From positions 1,798,001 through 1,862,000 of the forward strand of contig NZ_CP182947.1 in the NCBI RefSeq assembly GCF_048320135.1: 64,000 nucleotides of DNA, read 5' to 3'. The notes under the pieces were generated by a model that was given only the letters and a program-made list of their open reading frames with translations, was not told the DNA's origin and ran no database searches. Shown piece by piece: positions 8,782 to 16,249 of the stretch. This DNA comes from Ideonella_A sakaiensis_A. Lineage in GTDB: Bacteria > Pseudomonadota > Gammaproteobacteria > Burkholderiales > Burkholderiaceae_C. The first letter of the stretch is position 1; every line of letters begins with the position of its first letter. Made by a program: the position numbers and the translations under genes.

Positions 8782-10403
8782 CGGCGGACGATTCGGCCAC
8801 GCTGGACCTGATGATCGAGCTGGCCAGGCCCGAGCGCAGGGTCGAGGCCTGCCGACGGCTTGCCGAACATCTCGGCGCCGACGAGGTCGTGCTGCTGGTC
8901 AACGACCCGACGCTCGGCCAGCCGATTCCGGCGCTCGGCACGCCACAGACGATCCGTGGCGGGCGCGCCTGGCGGCGTTTTGTCCTGCAGTGCTCGGCAG
9001 ACGGCGAGTACCAGGCGATGGTCGATCTGGCCGGCGATGCGCCGCGCCCGGCAACCGCCTGCTGCCGCGCCGGCGCGGCGATCGTGCTGATCGGCGGGCC
9101 AGCCGATTCACAGGCGCTGGTGGTGGTGCGCCGACAACTGCCGCTGCTGGCGGCGCTGCTCTGCGCCGAACAGCAGCACCGGATGCTCGGCGCCGAGGTC
9201 GAGATCGCGAAAGAAGCGGCCGCGCGCGCCCAGATTGTCTCGGCAGCGCTCGAGGCTGCCCGTGCCGATGCGACCCGCTTGAACGGCCAACTGGCCGAGG
9301 AGCACGCGCGCAAGGACGAATTCCTGTCGATGCTGGCGCATGAACTGCGCAATCCGCTGTCCGGCGTGCTCGCCGCCGCGCAGTTGCTGCGCCTGAAGGG
9401 CACCGGCGCGCCGGCCGGCGACCGCGCGGTTGCGGTCGTCGAGCGGCAGGCCCGGCAGTTGGCCCGGCTGGTCGACGATCTGACCGACGTCGCCCGCGTC
9501 AACCAGGGCCGCATCGAACTGAAACTGGAGCGGATCGATCTGCGGCAGGCAATCGAGAATGCTGTCGAGGCGAACCGCCACGCCTTCGATGCAAAAAACA
9601 ATCTGCTGGACATTCAGCTCGGCGATCAGCCGCTGCTGGTGCGCGGCGATTCGGCGCGGCTGACCCAGGTGTTCTCGAACCTGCTGCACAACGCGTCGAA
9701 ATATACCGATCCGGGTGGCCGGATCACGGTCGAGCTAAGACAGGAAGGCCAGACAGCGGTGGTCCGCGTCGCCGACAACGGCATCGGCATCAGCGAAGAC
9801 ATGCTGCCGCTGGTGTTCGAAATGTTCAAGCAGGCACCGGTTGCGATCGCCCGTTCGCAGGGCGGTCTCGGCATGGGGCTGACGCTGGTGCGCAAGCTGC
9901 TCGCGATGCACAACGGCAGCGTCGAGGCCCACAGCGACGGCAAGGGCCGTGGCAGCTGCTTCACGGTGCGGTTGCCGCTCGATCTGAACGCCGCTGAAGA
10001 GTCGCCGAGCGAGGCATCCGGCACGGGCCCGCAGCAACGCCCACTGCGCGTGATGGTCGTCGACGACAACCACGATGCCGCCGATTCGGTGGCCGAACTG
10101 ATCGTCGCGATGGGCCATCAGGTCGAGGTCGCCCACAGCGGCAACGAGGCACTCGACGTACTCGGTTATCAGCCGCTCGATCTGCTGATCCTCGACCTCG
10201 GGCTGCCCGACATCGACGGCTTTTCGCTCGCCCGTACCGCGCGCAGCAGACGCGGCGACACGCTGCGGATCGTTGCCTTGACCGGCTACGACGGCAGCGA
10301 GATCCGCCGCGCCTCGGCGGATGCCGGCTTCGATGCCCACTTCGTGAAGCCTTGTTCGCGGGCCACGCTCGATGCCATCGTCGGTTCGGCGGCGCCCGGC
10401 TGA
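8778..10403 (+). CDS. Hybrid sensor histidine kinase/response regulator
   Basis: This is a cytoplasmic hybrid kinase of 541 residues with no membrane helix. Residues 1-130 form a weakly GAF-like region, followed by a coiled coil (about 140-185), HisKA with phospho-accepting H188 in LAHELRNPL, an HATPase domain (NLLHNASKY, then VADNGIGIS and GLGMGLTLV), and a C-terminal receiver with acceptor D473 in LLILDLGLPD and the conserved lysine in HFVKP. It starts inside the FIST stop codon (ATGA), implying translational coupling. There is no DNA-binding output domain, so phosphate is probably passed on to a protein encoded elsewhere or the receiver acts by binding. Confidence 0.9.
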   Translation: MTADDSATLDLMIELARPERRVEACRRLAEHLGADEVVLLVNDPTLGQPIPALGTPQTIRGGRAWRRFVLQCSADGEYQAMVDLAGDAPRPATACCRAGAAIVLIGGPADSQALVVVRRQLPLLAALLCAEQQHRMLGAEVEIAKEAAARAQIVSAALEAARADATRLNGQLAEEHARKDEFLSMLAHELRNPLSGVLAAAQLLRLKGTGAPAGDRAVAVVERQARQLARLVDDLTDVARVNQGRIELKLERIDLRQAIENAVEANRHAFDAKNNLLDIQLGDQPLLVRGDSARLTQVFSNLLHNASKYTDPGGRITVELRQEGQTAVVRVADNGIGISEDMLPLVFEMFKQAPVAIARSQGGLGMGLTLVRKLLAMHNGSVEAHSDGKGRGSCFTVRLPLDLNAAEESPSEASGTGPQQRPLRVMVVDDNHDAADSVAELIVAMGHQVEVAHSGNEALDVLGYQPLDLLILDLGLPDIDGFSLARTARSRRGDTLRIVALTGYDGSEIRRASADAGFDAHFVKPCSRATLDAIVGSAAPG

Positions 10404-10404
10404 T

Positions 10405-10926
10405 TCAACGCGTCGACCAGAAGCGGCGCTGCATCTCGATCGTCTCGGCGGCCAGTTCAGTGACCGGACCGATCAGATCGACCGGCTTCTGGCAATGGTC
10501 GAAGACATGGCGCGCCGGCACGCTCATCGTCGGGTTTTCCGCATGGCGGCCGGTCTCGGCGAGCAGTTCGGCCTCGCTCATCGCATAGACGATGCGGCCG
10601 ATATTGGCCCAGTAGGCGGTGCCGGCGCACATGCAGCACGGTTCGACCGCGGTATAGAGCGTGCACTGCCAGAGAAACTCGGCCGTGTAATTGGTCGCGG
10701 CAATCCGCGCCAGCGTCGACTCGGCATGGTTGACGGTATCGATGTTGCATTGCTCGAGCAGCACCGTTTCGTGGTCGGGGCCGACCAGCACCGCGCCGAA
10801 CGGATGGTGGCCGAGCGTGAGCGCACGTTGCGCCACCTCGTTCGAGCGGCGCAGATGGCGCAGCATCTGCTCGCGGGTCGGGCGCGGGCCTTGCGACGGT
10901 TCGTGCGGCGGCGGCGACTGGTCCAT
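10405..10926 (-). CDS. Nucleoside/guanine deaminase family protein
   Basis: This zinc-dependent deaminase of 173 residues belongs to the cytidine/deoxycytidylate deaminase superfamily. The catalytic HAE motif is at residues 67-69 (NHAES) and the second zinc site is P96-C97-x-x-C100 (EPCCMC). The ALTLGHHPFGAVLVG lead and the length resemble guanine deaminase and similar nucleobase deaminases; the exact base is inference. The ATG at 10926 was chosen because the motif spacing matches the family. The gene ends two bases from the convergent hybrid kinase gene and stands divergently from the DUF1615 gene. Confidence 0.85.
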   Translation of the reverse strand: MDQSPPPHEPSQGPRPTREQMLRHLRRSNEVAQRALTLGHHPFGAVLVGPDHETVLLEQCNIDTVNHAESTLARIAATNYTAEFLWQCTLYTAVEPCCMCAGTAYWANIGRIVYAMSEAELLAETGRHAENPTMSVPARHVFDHCQKPVDLIGPVTELAAETIEMQRRFWSTR

Positions 10927-10990
10927 GGCGCGGGTCTCCTGTCGGGTCGAGCAGCGAGCATATCCGCAGCGTCGCGCTAAGCTCGCACTG

Positions 10991-12103
10991 ATGACAGCCC
11001 ACCGGACCCTCTTCGTCACCTGCGCGGTGCTGCTTGCGCTGCTCGGCGGCTGCGCGGTGGTCGACCAGCCTGTGCAGCGCAGGCAGCAGTCGCCAAGCGA
11101 GGTGCGTGCGCAGATCGTCGCGCTGATCCCGTCCAATACCCGCGACCGCGAAGGCTGGGCGACCGACATCCAGGCGGCGTTTGCGGTGCTGCGCATCGAG
11201 CCGAGCCAGAGCAACATCTGCTCGGTGCTGGCGATCGTCGAGCAGGAATCGACCTACCGCGTCGATCCGTCGGTTCCGGGCCTCGGCAAGATTGCCTGGG
11301 CCGAGATCGAGCGCAAGGCCGAGCGCGCCGGCATTCCCTTCTTTCTGGTGCGTACCGCATTGCAGATCAAGTCGTCCGAAGGCCGCAGCTATGCCGAGCG
11401 GATCGACGCCGCACGGACCGAAAAGCAGCTGAGCGAGCTGTTCGACGAGTTCATCGGCATGGTGCCGCTCGGCAGGCGGCTGTTTGCCGGCTACAACCCG
11501 GTTCGCACCGGCGGGCCGATGCAGGTCGCGATCGCGTTTGCCGAACGGCACGCCAGCCAGAAGCCCTATCCGTATCCGGTCGACGGCAGCATCCGCGACG
11601 AGGTGTTCACGCGCCGCGGCGGCATGTATTTCGGCATCGCCCACCTGCTCGACTATCCGGCGCGTTACGAGCAGCCGATCTACCGCTATGCCGATTTCAA
11701 CGCCGGCCATTACGCCAGCCGCAATGCGGCATTCCAGCGCGCGGTCAGCCTGGCGTCCGGGATTCCGCTCGAACTCGACGGCGACCTGGTGCGCGAGAAC
11801 GGTGATCCTGACAAGCCGGGCCAGACCGAGCTCGCGGTGCGCACGCTCGCCGAGCAGATCGGACTCGACAACCGCGAGATCCGGCGCATGCTCGAACTCG
11901 GCGACAAGCCGGAATTCGACGAATCGCGGCTGCATCAGCGCGTCTTCGAACTGGCCGAGCAGTACGAGGGCCGACCGCTGCCACGGGCGCTGATCCCGCG
12001 CATCAAGCTGGTCAGTCCGAAGATCACCCGCAACCTGACGACCGAATGGTTTGCGACCAGGGTCGCCGCGCGGCACAAGCGCTGCCTGGCCCGCGACGGT
12101 TGA
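10991..12103 (+). CDS. DUF1615 family lipoprotein
   Basis: This is a predicted lipoprotein of 370 residues with a short signal peptide ending in the lipobox LGGC. The body matches DUF1615: SNICSVLAIVEQESTYRVDPSVPGLG with a lysozyme-like Glu in a VEQES context, then PVRTGGPMQV and GGMYFGIAHLLDY. The fold is thought to resemble lytic transglycosylases, so a role on peptidoglycan is plausible but inferred. The ATG at 10991 places the signal peptide at the N-terminus. It runs towards the alpha/beta hydrolase gene and is divergent from the deaminase gene. Confidence 0.82.
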   Translation: MTAHRTLFVTCAVLLALLGGCAVVDQPVQRRQQSPSEVRAQIVALIPSNTRDREGWATDIQAAFAVLRIEPSQSNICSVLAIVEQESTYRVDPSVPGLGKIAWAEIERKAERAGIPFFLVRTALQIKSSEGRSYAERIDAARTEKQLSELFDEFIGMVPLGRRLFAGYNPVRTGGPMQVAIAFAERHASQKPYPYPVDGSIRDEVFTRRGGMYFGIAHLLDYPARYEQPIYRYADFNAGHYASRNAAFQRAVSLASGIPLELDGDLVRENGDPDKPGQTELAVRTLAEQIGLDNREIRRMLELGDKPEFDESRLHQRVFELAEQYEGRPLPRALIPRIKLVSPKITRNLTTEWFATRVAARHKRCLARDG

Positions 12104-12121
12104 CAGCGAGCGGCGCGCCGC

Positions 12122-12835
12122 TCACGGATTCAGCAGGTGATCGGCAAGCCGGTCGGCCATCGACAGAAATGGCGAGTGGCCGGACGGCAGCGTGTGGAAC
12201 TGCTCGCAGCGCAGCCGGCCGTACATCATCCGCTGGGTGTCGATCGAGATCGCCCGGTCGTGCACGCATTCGATATAGACACGCGGCACCCTGCCCCAGT
12301 TGGCGGCGCTGGTGTGCAGCGGCGTCGACAGCGGCGCGGCCGGCTGCGGCACCAGCAGGCTGCGCGCCAGCGCGACATCGGCCTCGTCGCAGTCGGCGTA
12401 GAAGGTCTCGACGATCGCCGCGTCGCGAACGGTCGCCGAGCGGCGATCGTCGCTGAATACCAGGTTCGGCAGCACCGTGGCCCGCTCGTCGGCTTGTGCG
12501 ACATCGAGCAGCGTCTGGCCATCGGCGAGCAGAAATGCCGACAGATAGACGAGTTTGGCCACCTTGTCGGGTCGCGCCTCGGCGGCCTGCGAGATCACGA
12601 CACCACCCATGCTGTGGCCGACCAGGATCACCGGCTCATGACAGGCGTCGAGCACTTCGCAGACGCGGTCGACATAGGCTTGCAGATCGACCGACCCGGT
12701 CGGCGTCCGGTCGACGCCGTGCGACGGCAGATCGGGCGCGACGACCCGGTTGCCCGACCGTTCCAGCAACGGGATCACCTTGAACCAGCACCAGGCGCCA
12801 TGCCACGCACCGTGAACCAGCACATACGTCGACAT
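12122..12835 (-). CDS. Alpha/beta hydrolase, EstC-like esterase
   Basis: This is a soluble hydrolase of 237 residues. The oxyanion LVHGAWHGAWCW motif begins at residue 6 and the nucleophile is S75 in VGHSMGG. The acid residue probably sits in IECVHDRAI, and the catalytic histidine in PSGHSPFLS near the C-terminus. The pattern matches the small esterases related to EstC pyrethroid hydrolases and plant methylesterases. The natural ester is unknown. ATG at 12835 is preceded by GGAGGAG on the coding strand. The gene converges on the DUF1615 gene. Confidence 0.87.
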   Translation of the reverse strand: MSTYVLVHGAWHGAWCWFKVIPLLERSGNRVVAPDLPSHGVDRTPTGSVDLQAYVDRVCEVLDACHEPVILVGHSMGGVVISQAAEARPDKVAKLVYLSAFLLADGQTLLDVAQADERATVLPNLVFSDDRRSATVRDAAIVETFYADCDEADVALARSLLVPQPAAPLSTPLHTSAANWGRVPRVYIECVHDRAISIDTQRMMYGRLRCEQFHTLPSGHSPFLSMADRLADHLLNP

Positions 12836-12938
12836 CGTCTCCTCCTGCGATGCGGCGTTGCGGCCGGCTGCCGCCGGTGCCGCCGCTTCTGCGGTATTTG
12901 ACCGAAGGCGGCGCCGACCGTCAAACCGGGCACTGCCG

Positions 12939-13413
12939 CTACAGCGCCGGCTTGATCACCATCAGCGCGAGGCCGGCCAGCGGCGTCAGCAGCGCCAGTG
13001 CACCCCACAGCTCCCAGCGGACCGCCAGCGCCCGATAGCCTGGCCAGTCGAAGTTGCCGTGCAACACGCCGGACTGCGCCATCGTGCGCAGCTGCCGCTG
13101 CAGCGGCGCGACGCGCAGCGCGAAAACGATGCCCGAGACCGCGAACAAGGCCAGGGTCCACGCGATCCAGCCGGTGCGCAGCACCGGACCCGCCGATCGA
13201 GGCGACCGCGAAGCCGCTGGCGAAAATCGCGACGACGGCAGGCGTCGTGAACCAGCGGTCGCTGCGAATCACGCCATCCATCGCATGCGCCAGCAACCGC
13301 GGGTCGCGCGTTCTGGCCGCATGGCTGTGCCAGAACAGCCCGGTGATGATGTTGCCGAGGAACAGCACGACGGCCAGCACATGGACCAGCTTCAGCAGTG
13401 CATAAGCCGTCAT
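12939..13413 (-). pseudogene. DUF2269 family membrane protein, frameshifted
   Basis: This is a four-helix membrane protein of the DUF2269 family split over two reading frames. The N-terminal part starts at ATG 13413 (MTAYALLKLVHVLAVVLFLG) and reads well to about 13189. The C-terminal part continues in another frame as VLRTGWIAWTLALFAVSG to the TAG at 12939. Removing one base at 13188 (an A on the given strand) restores a continuous protein reading IGGPVLRTGWIAW, as in intact relatives. Nothing else in the gene is disturbed, so this is either a fresh mutation or a sequencing error. Function of the family is unknown. Confidence 0.75.
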
Positions 13414-13507
13414 CCGGGCGACCCCGGCCGGTCGCCGCCGGTGGCACCCGTCTTGCTGCGCCGGCGCTCTTCGCCGCCCGCTCCCGGGTCCGCTCGCGAT
13501 CGCCGCC

Positions 13508-13894
13508 TCATTGGCCCGCAGGCGGCTGCCACAGTTCGACACGGTTGCCTTCCGGATCCATCACCCAGCCGAACTTGCCGTATTCGGACGACTCGACCTT
13601 GTCGTCGACGGCGCAGCCCTCGGAGCGCAGCGCGGCGAGCAGTGCGTCGAGGTCGTCGACGCGGTAGTTGATCATGAACGGCGCTTCGCTCGGTGCGAAA
13701 TAGCTGGTCGAGTCGTCGAACGGGCTCCAGATCGTCGTGCCGGTGCCGTCGGGATTGCCGTTGCCGGCCCATCTGAACGCGACGCCGCCCCAATCCTCGA
13801 CCGCCATGCCGAGGTGGTCGCGGTACCACGCCCGCAAACGCGCCGGATCCTTCGCCTTGAAGAAGACGCCGCCAATGCCGGTGACTCGTTTCAT
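13508..13894 (-). CDS. VOC/glyoxalase superfamily protein
   Basis: This is a single-domain VOC protein of 128 residues. It shows the paired beta-alpha-beta-beta-beta modules: GIGGVFFKAKDPARLRAWY at the start and the MINYRVDDLDALLAAL module in the middle, ending GWVMDPEGNRVELWQP. Metal ligands are likely the C-terminal glutamate (VELW) and partners in the first module. Substrate is unknown; the family covers glyoxalases, dioxygenases and resistance proteins. The ATG at 13894 begins directly before the first strand. It lies next to the Crp-type gene on the same strand with a short gap. Confidence 0.85.
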   Translation of the reverse strand: MKRVTGIGGVFFKAKDPARLRAWYRDHLGMAVEDWGGVAFRWAGNGNPDGTGTTIWSPFDDSTSYFAPSEAPFMINYRVDDLDALLAALRSEGCAVDDKVESSEYGKFGWVMDPEGNRVELWQPPAGQ

Positions 13895-13961
13895 GTCGGC
13901 CCCGCGGTCGTGTCGATGGGAACGAGTCTTGCCCAGCTCGCCGATCAATGCAAGCGCCCCC

Positions 13962-14609
13962 TTACCAATGGCCCGGCAGGCGGCGCAACAGCAGCCAGTG
14001 GCCGTCCGGGTCGGCTTCGATGTAGCCGCCGCGCTCGAGGTCCTTCAGCAGGCGGCTGACCATTTCGCGCGAACAGCCGACACGGGCCGCGATCGCGCCA
14101 TGGGTCAGCCGTTCGCTGACGCGCCGGCTGCCGTCGGGCAAGGGCTGCGCCAGCGACTCGAGCAGATGGACAACCCGGCCGTAGACATCGAGCAACGCCA
14201 TGTTGCGCGCGCTGGCGGTGGCCATCCGGGCGCGGGCGATCACCCGCGACAGCAGTTCGAATGCAAATTGCGGATGCTCGGCAATGTGCTGCTCGAGCAT
14301 TCGGCGCGGAATCAGCACGCAGCTGCCCGACTCGATCATCGCGACGCTGGCCGAACGGGGCCCGCCATCGAGGCTCATCTCGCCGAACCAGTCGCCCGGC
14401 CCATAAGTCCCGTAGATGATCTCGCGGTCGCGCTCGTCGACCGAATAGGCCTTCACCTTGCCGCTCAGCACGATGTACAGCGTGTCGCCGAAATCGCCCT
14501 CGTGGATCAACACCGCGCCCTTGCGGTAGCGCCTCGGCTCACCCTTCTCCGCGAGGGCGCGCAGGCTTTCCGGCAATCCATCGAGTGACGAAGGCGTTGG
14601 CTCGGGCAT
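13962..14609 (-). CDS. Crp/Fnr family transcriptional regulator
   Basis: This is a DNA-binding regulator of 215 residues. The N-terminal cyclic-nucleotide-binding barrel includes ILHEGDFGDTLY-like sequence (here LIHEGDFGDTLYIVLSG) and the phosphate-binding cassette FGEMSLDGGPRSASV with Glu and Arg as in cAMP-binding proteins. A long dimerisation helix follows, then a winged helix with LTHGAIAARVGCSREMVSRLL. There is no cysteine cluster for an Fe-S cluster, so it is Crp-like rather than Fnr-like. cAMP binding is an inference from the cassette. Its targets are not evident; no clear Crp-type site was found nearby. Confidence 0.9.
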   Translation of the reverse strand: MPEPTPSSLDGLPESLRALAEKGEPRRYRKGAVLIHEGDFGDTLYIVLSGKVKAYSVDERDREIIYGTYGPGDWFGEMSLDGGPRSASVAMIESGSCVLIPRRMLEQHIAEHPQFAFELLSRVIARARMATASARNMALLDVYGRVVHLLESLAQPLPDGSRRVSERLTHGAIAARVGCSREMVSRLLKDLERGGYIEADPDGHWLLLRRLPGHW

Positions 14610-14659
14610 CGGTGGTCGGACGCATCAGTTGATGAAGCGGCCGATGCGTCGATGCTACG

Positions 14660-15403
14660 TCAGCCGGTCGGCTCGAAACCCGACGGACTGCCGCGCGCGG
14701 TGCAGACATGGGGCCGCAGCACCTCCATCAATGGCGGCAATGTGGCGATCTGCGCGATCAGCTCGCGGATGCTGGCCGCGCCGGTCTTTGCCCGGATGCT
14801 GCCGATCTGGGTGCGTATCGTCGAGATCGCGACGCCGTGCCGTTCGGCCAGTTCGGCCGGCGTGCTGCCGGAGACCAGTGCGCACAACACCCGCGTCTCG
14901 CTGCAGCTCAGACCCTGCGACCGGGCGAAGGCCTCGATCGCGAGCACGCCGCCGAGCCGGCGCTTGCCGAGCAGCACCAGCACCTGCGATCCAGCGCCGT
15001 GTGCCGCATCGTGCCGGGAGCCGTGCATCGGCACGACCGACACGCTGACCATCGCGGCGGCACCGTCCAGCCGCATGCTGAGCAGGCGACGCAGGCCGCG
15101 GCGTGCGGCCGCGTCGATCGCCGCCTGCAGATCGGCTGCATCGGCAGGCCGGCGTGCGCGCAACTGGCCTCCGCTGAGTTGCAGCGGATGCTGCTCGTCG
15201 AGCTCGATGCGGGCAGCGACGTTGCTCGCCAGCACCTGCGCCTGCGGACCGAGCAGCAACATGCCGTAGTCGATTTCGTCGAAGGCGGCATGTGGCCAGC
15301 CGGTGGCGCCGTGGCCGGCGACGCAGGCGAGCGGCGCAAGCGCCCCCGCCTGCTGCTCGCGTTGCCGGGTTTCCGCGAGGTCGCTGCGTGAGAAGTCGAG
15401 CAT
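14660..15403 (-). CDS. LuxR-type helix-turn-helix regulator
   Basis: This is a regulator of 247 residues. The C-terminal LuxR-type helix-turn-helix reads SCSETRVLCALVSGSTPAEL then AERHGVAISTIRTQI and GSIRAKTGA. The N-terminal region (DYGMLLLGPQAQVLASNVAA) looks like a PAS-type sensor as in many orphan LuxR proteins, with no receiver aspartate pattern and no acyl-homoserine-lactone domain. The ATG at 15403 has AGGAG eight bases upstream, preferred over an ATG five codons earlier. A small membrane protein gene lies directly upstream on the same strand. Ligand and targets unknown. Confidence 0.82.
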   Translation of the reverse strand: MLDFSRSDLAETRQREQQAGALAPLACVAGHGATGWPHAAFDEIDYGMLLLGPQAQVLASNVAARIELDEQHPLQLSGGQLRARRPADAADLQAAIDAAARRGLRRLLSMRLDGAAAMVSVSVVPMHGSRHDAAHGAGSQVLVLLGKRRLGGVLAIEAFARSQGLSCSETRVLCALVSGSTPAELAERHGVAISTIRTQIGSIRAKTGAASIRELIAQIATLPPLMEVLRPHVCTARGSPSGFEPTG

Positions 15404-15426
15404 GGCCGTCTCCTGCATGCGGTTGT

Positions 15427-15717
15427 TCAGCGGGCCGGTTGGCGAGCAGCTGCGGCAGCGGCCGGCGCCGGCGTGTCGGAGACCGCCAGCACGTCGCCGT
15501 CGCGCGAACGATGGCCGGTGACGACCACCCGCGGCAGCTCGTAGACCGGCATCACCGCCGCCGGTGCAACCGTCGCCGGCACGGTGGCGACTGCCGCTGG
15601 CTTCGCGCTGGCCAGCGCCGCCTCGCGCGGCGTGTCGATCGCGGCGCCGACAAACACGGCGGCAATCACGGCACTGACGCCGATCAGCGTCGTGGCATTC
15701 AATACATCGTCGTACAT
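15427..15717 (-). CDS. Small single-pass membrane protein
   Basis: I do not recognise this protein of 96 residues. It has one hydrophobic helix near the N-terminus (TTLIGVSAVIAAVFVGAAI), then an Ala/Pro/Val-rich stretch containing YELPRVVVTGHR, and an alanine-rich tail. A strong GGGGAGA ribosome site precedes the ATG. It lies 23 bases upstream of the LuxR-type regulator gene, so the two are likely co-transcribed and the protein might influence the regulator, which is only a guess from position. The LPRVVVTGHR segment recurs in short Burkholderiales envelope proteins as far as I recall. Confidence 0.65.
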   Translation of the reverse strand: MYDDVLNATTLIGVSAVIAAVFVGAAIDTPREAALASAKPAAVATVPATVAPAAVMPVYELPRVVVTGHRSRDGDVLAVSDTPAPAAAAAARQPAR

Positions 15718-15909
15718 GGTGTTTCTCCCCTTCTTGCGTGTCGCAAGGCAGCGATCCGGCTGCCTGCTTCGGCAGCGGTTCGTTGACCGCTTTGCCGGAG
15801 GTCAGCTTAGGCAGCGGAGGGGAAGACAGGGGGTGATGAAATGCCGGCGCAGCTTGTGAGAAATTCACAACGCGACGGCAATACGGCCGGCGATGCCGGG
15901 GCTGGCGAT

Positions 15910-16242
15910 TCAGCCAGGGCTGGACAGTTTCAGCCCGACGATGCCGGCGACGATCAGGCCGAGGCTGAGCAGCCGCCCGATATCCGACGATTCATTGAAC
16001 AACACGATGCCGAGGATCGCGGTGCCGACCGCACCGACACCGACCCAGACTGCATACGAGGTACCGACCGGCAGCGATTTCATCGCCATCCCGAGCAGGA
16101 CGACGCTGACCAACATCGCGAGCAGCGTGCCCACCGATGGCCAGAAGCGGCTGAAGCCGTCGGTATATTTGAGGCCGATCGCCCAGGCGACCTCGAACAG
16201 GCCGGCGATCAGCAACACGGTCCAGGCGGTCGACGCTTTCAT
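15910..16242 (-). CDS. sugE: SMR family exporter, Gdx/SugE type
   Basis: This is a small multidrug-resistance type transporter of 110 residues with four membrane helices, working as a dual-topology dimer. The conserved Glu is E17 in GLFEVAWAIGLKYTDGF, and the WAIGLKYT wording marks the guanidinium exporter (Gdx, formerly SugE) subgroup rather than EmrE-type multidrug pumps. It starts seven bases after the EF-hand membrane protein gene ends, so the two are one transcript; no guanidine riboswitch precedes it. Proton-coupled guanidinium export is inferred from the subgroup. Confidence 0.9.
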   Translation of the reverse strand: MKASTAWTVLLIAGLFEVAWAIGLKYTDGFSRFWPSVGTLLAMLVSVVLLGMAMKSLPVGTSYAVWVGVGAVGTAILGIVLFNESSDIGRLLSLGLIVAGIVGLKLSSPG

Positions 16243-16249
16243 CGCCCGC

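Noticed and set aside
15910..16249. A guanidine riboswitch ahead of sugE/gdx
   Set aside because: Only seven bases separate the gene from the upstream EF-hand gene, so there is no room for one, and I saw no guanidine-riboswitch-like sequence before the EF-hand gene.
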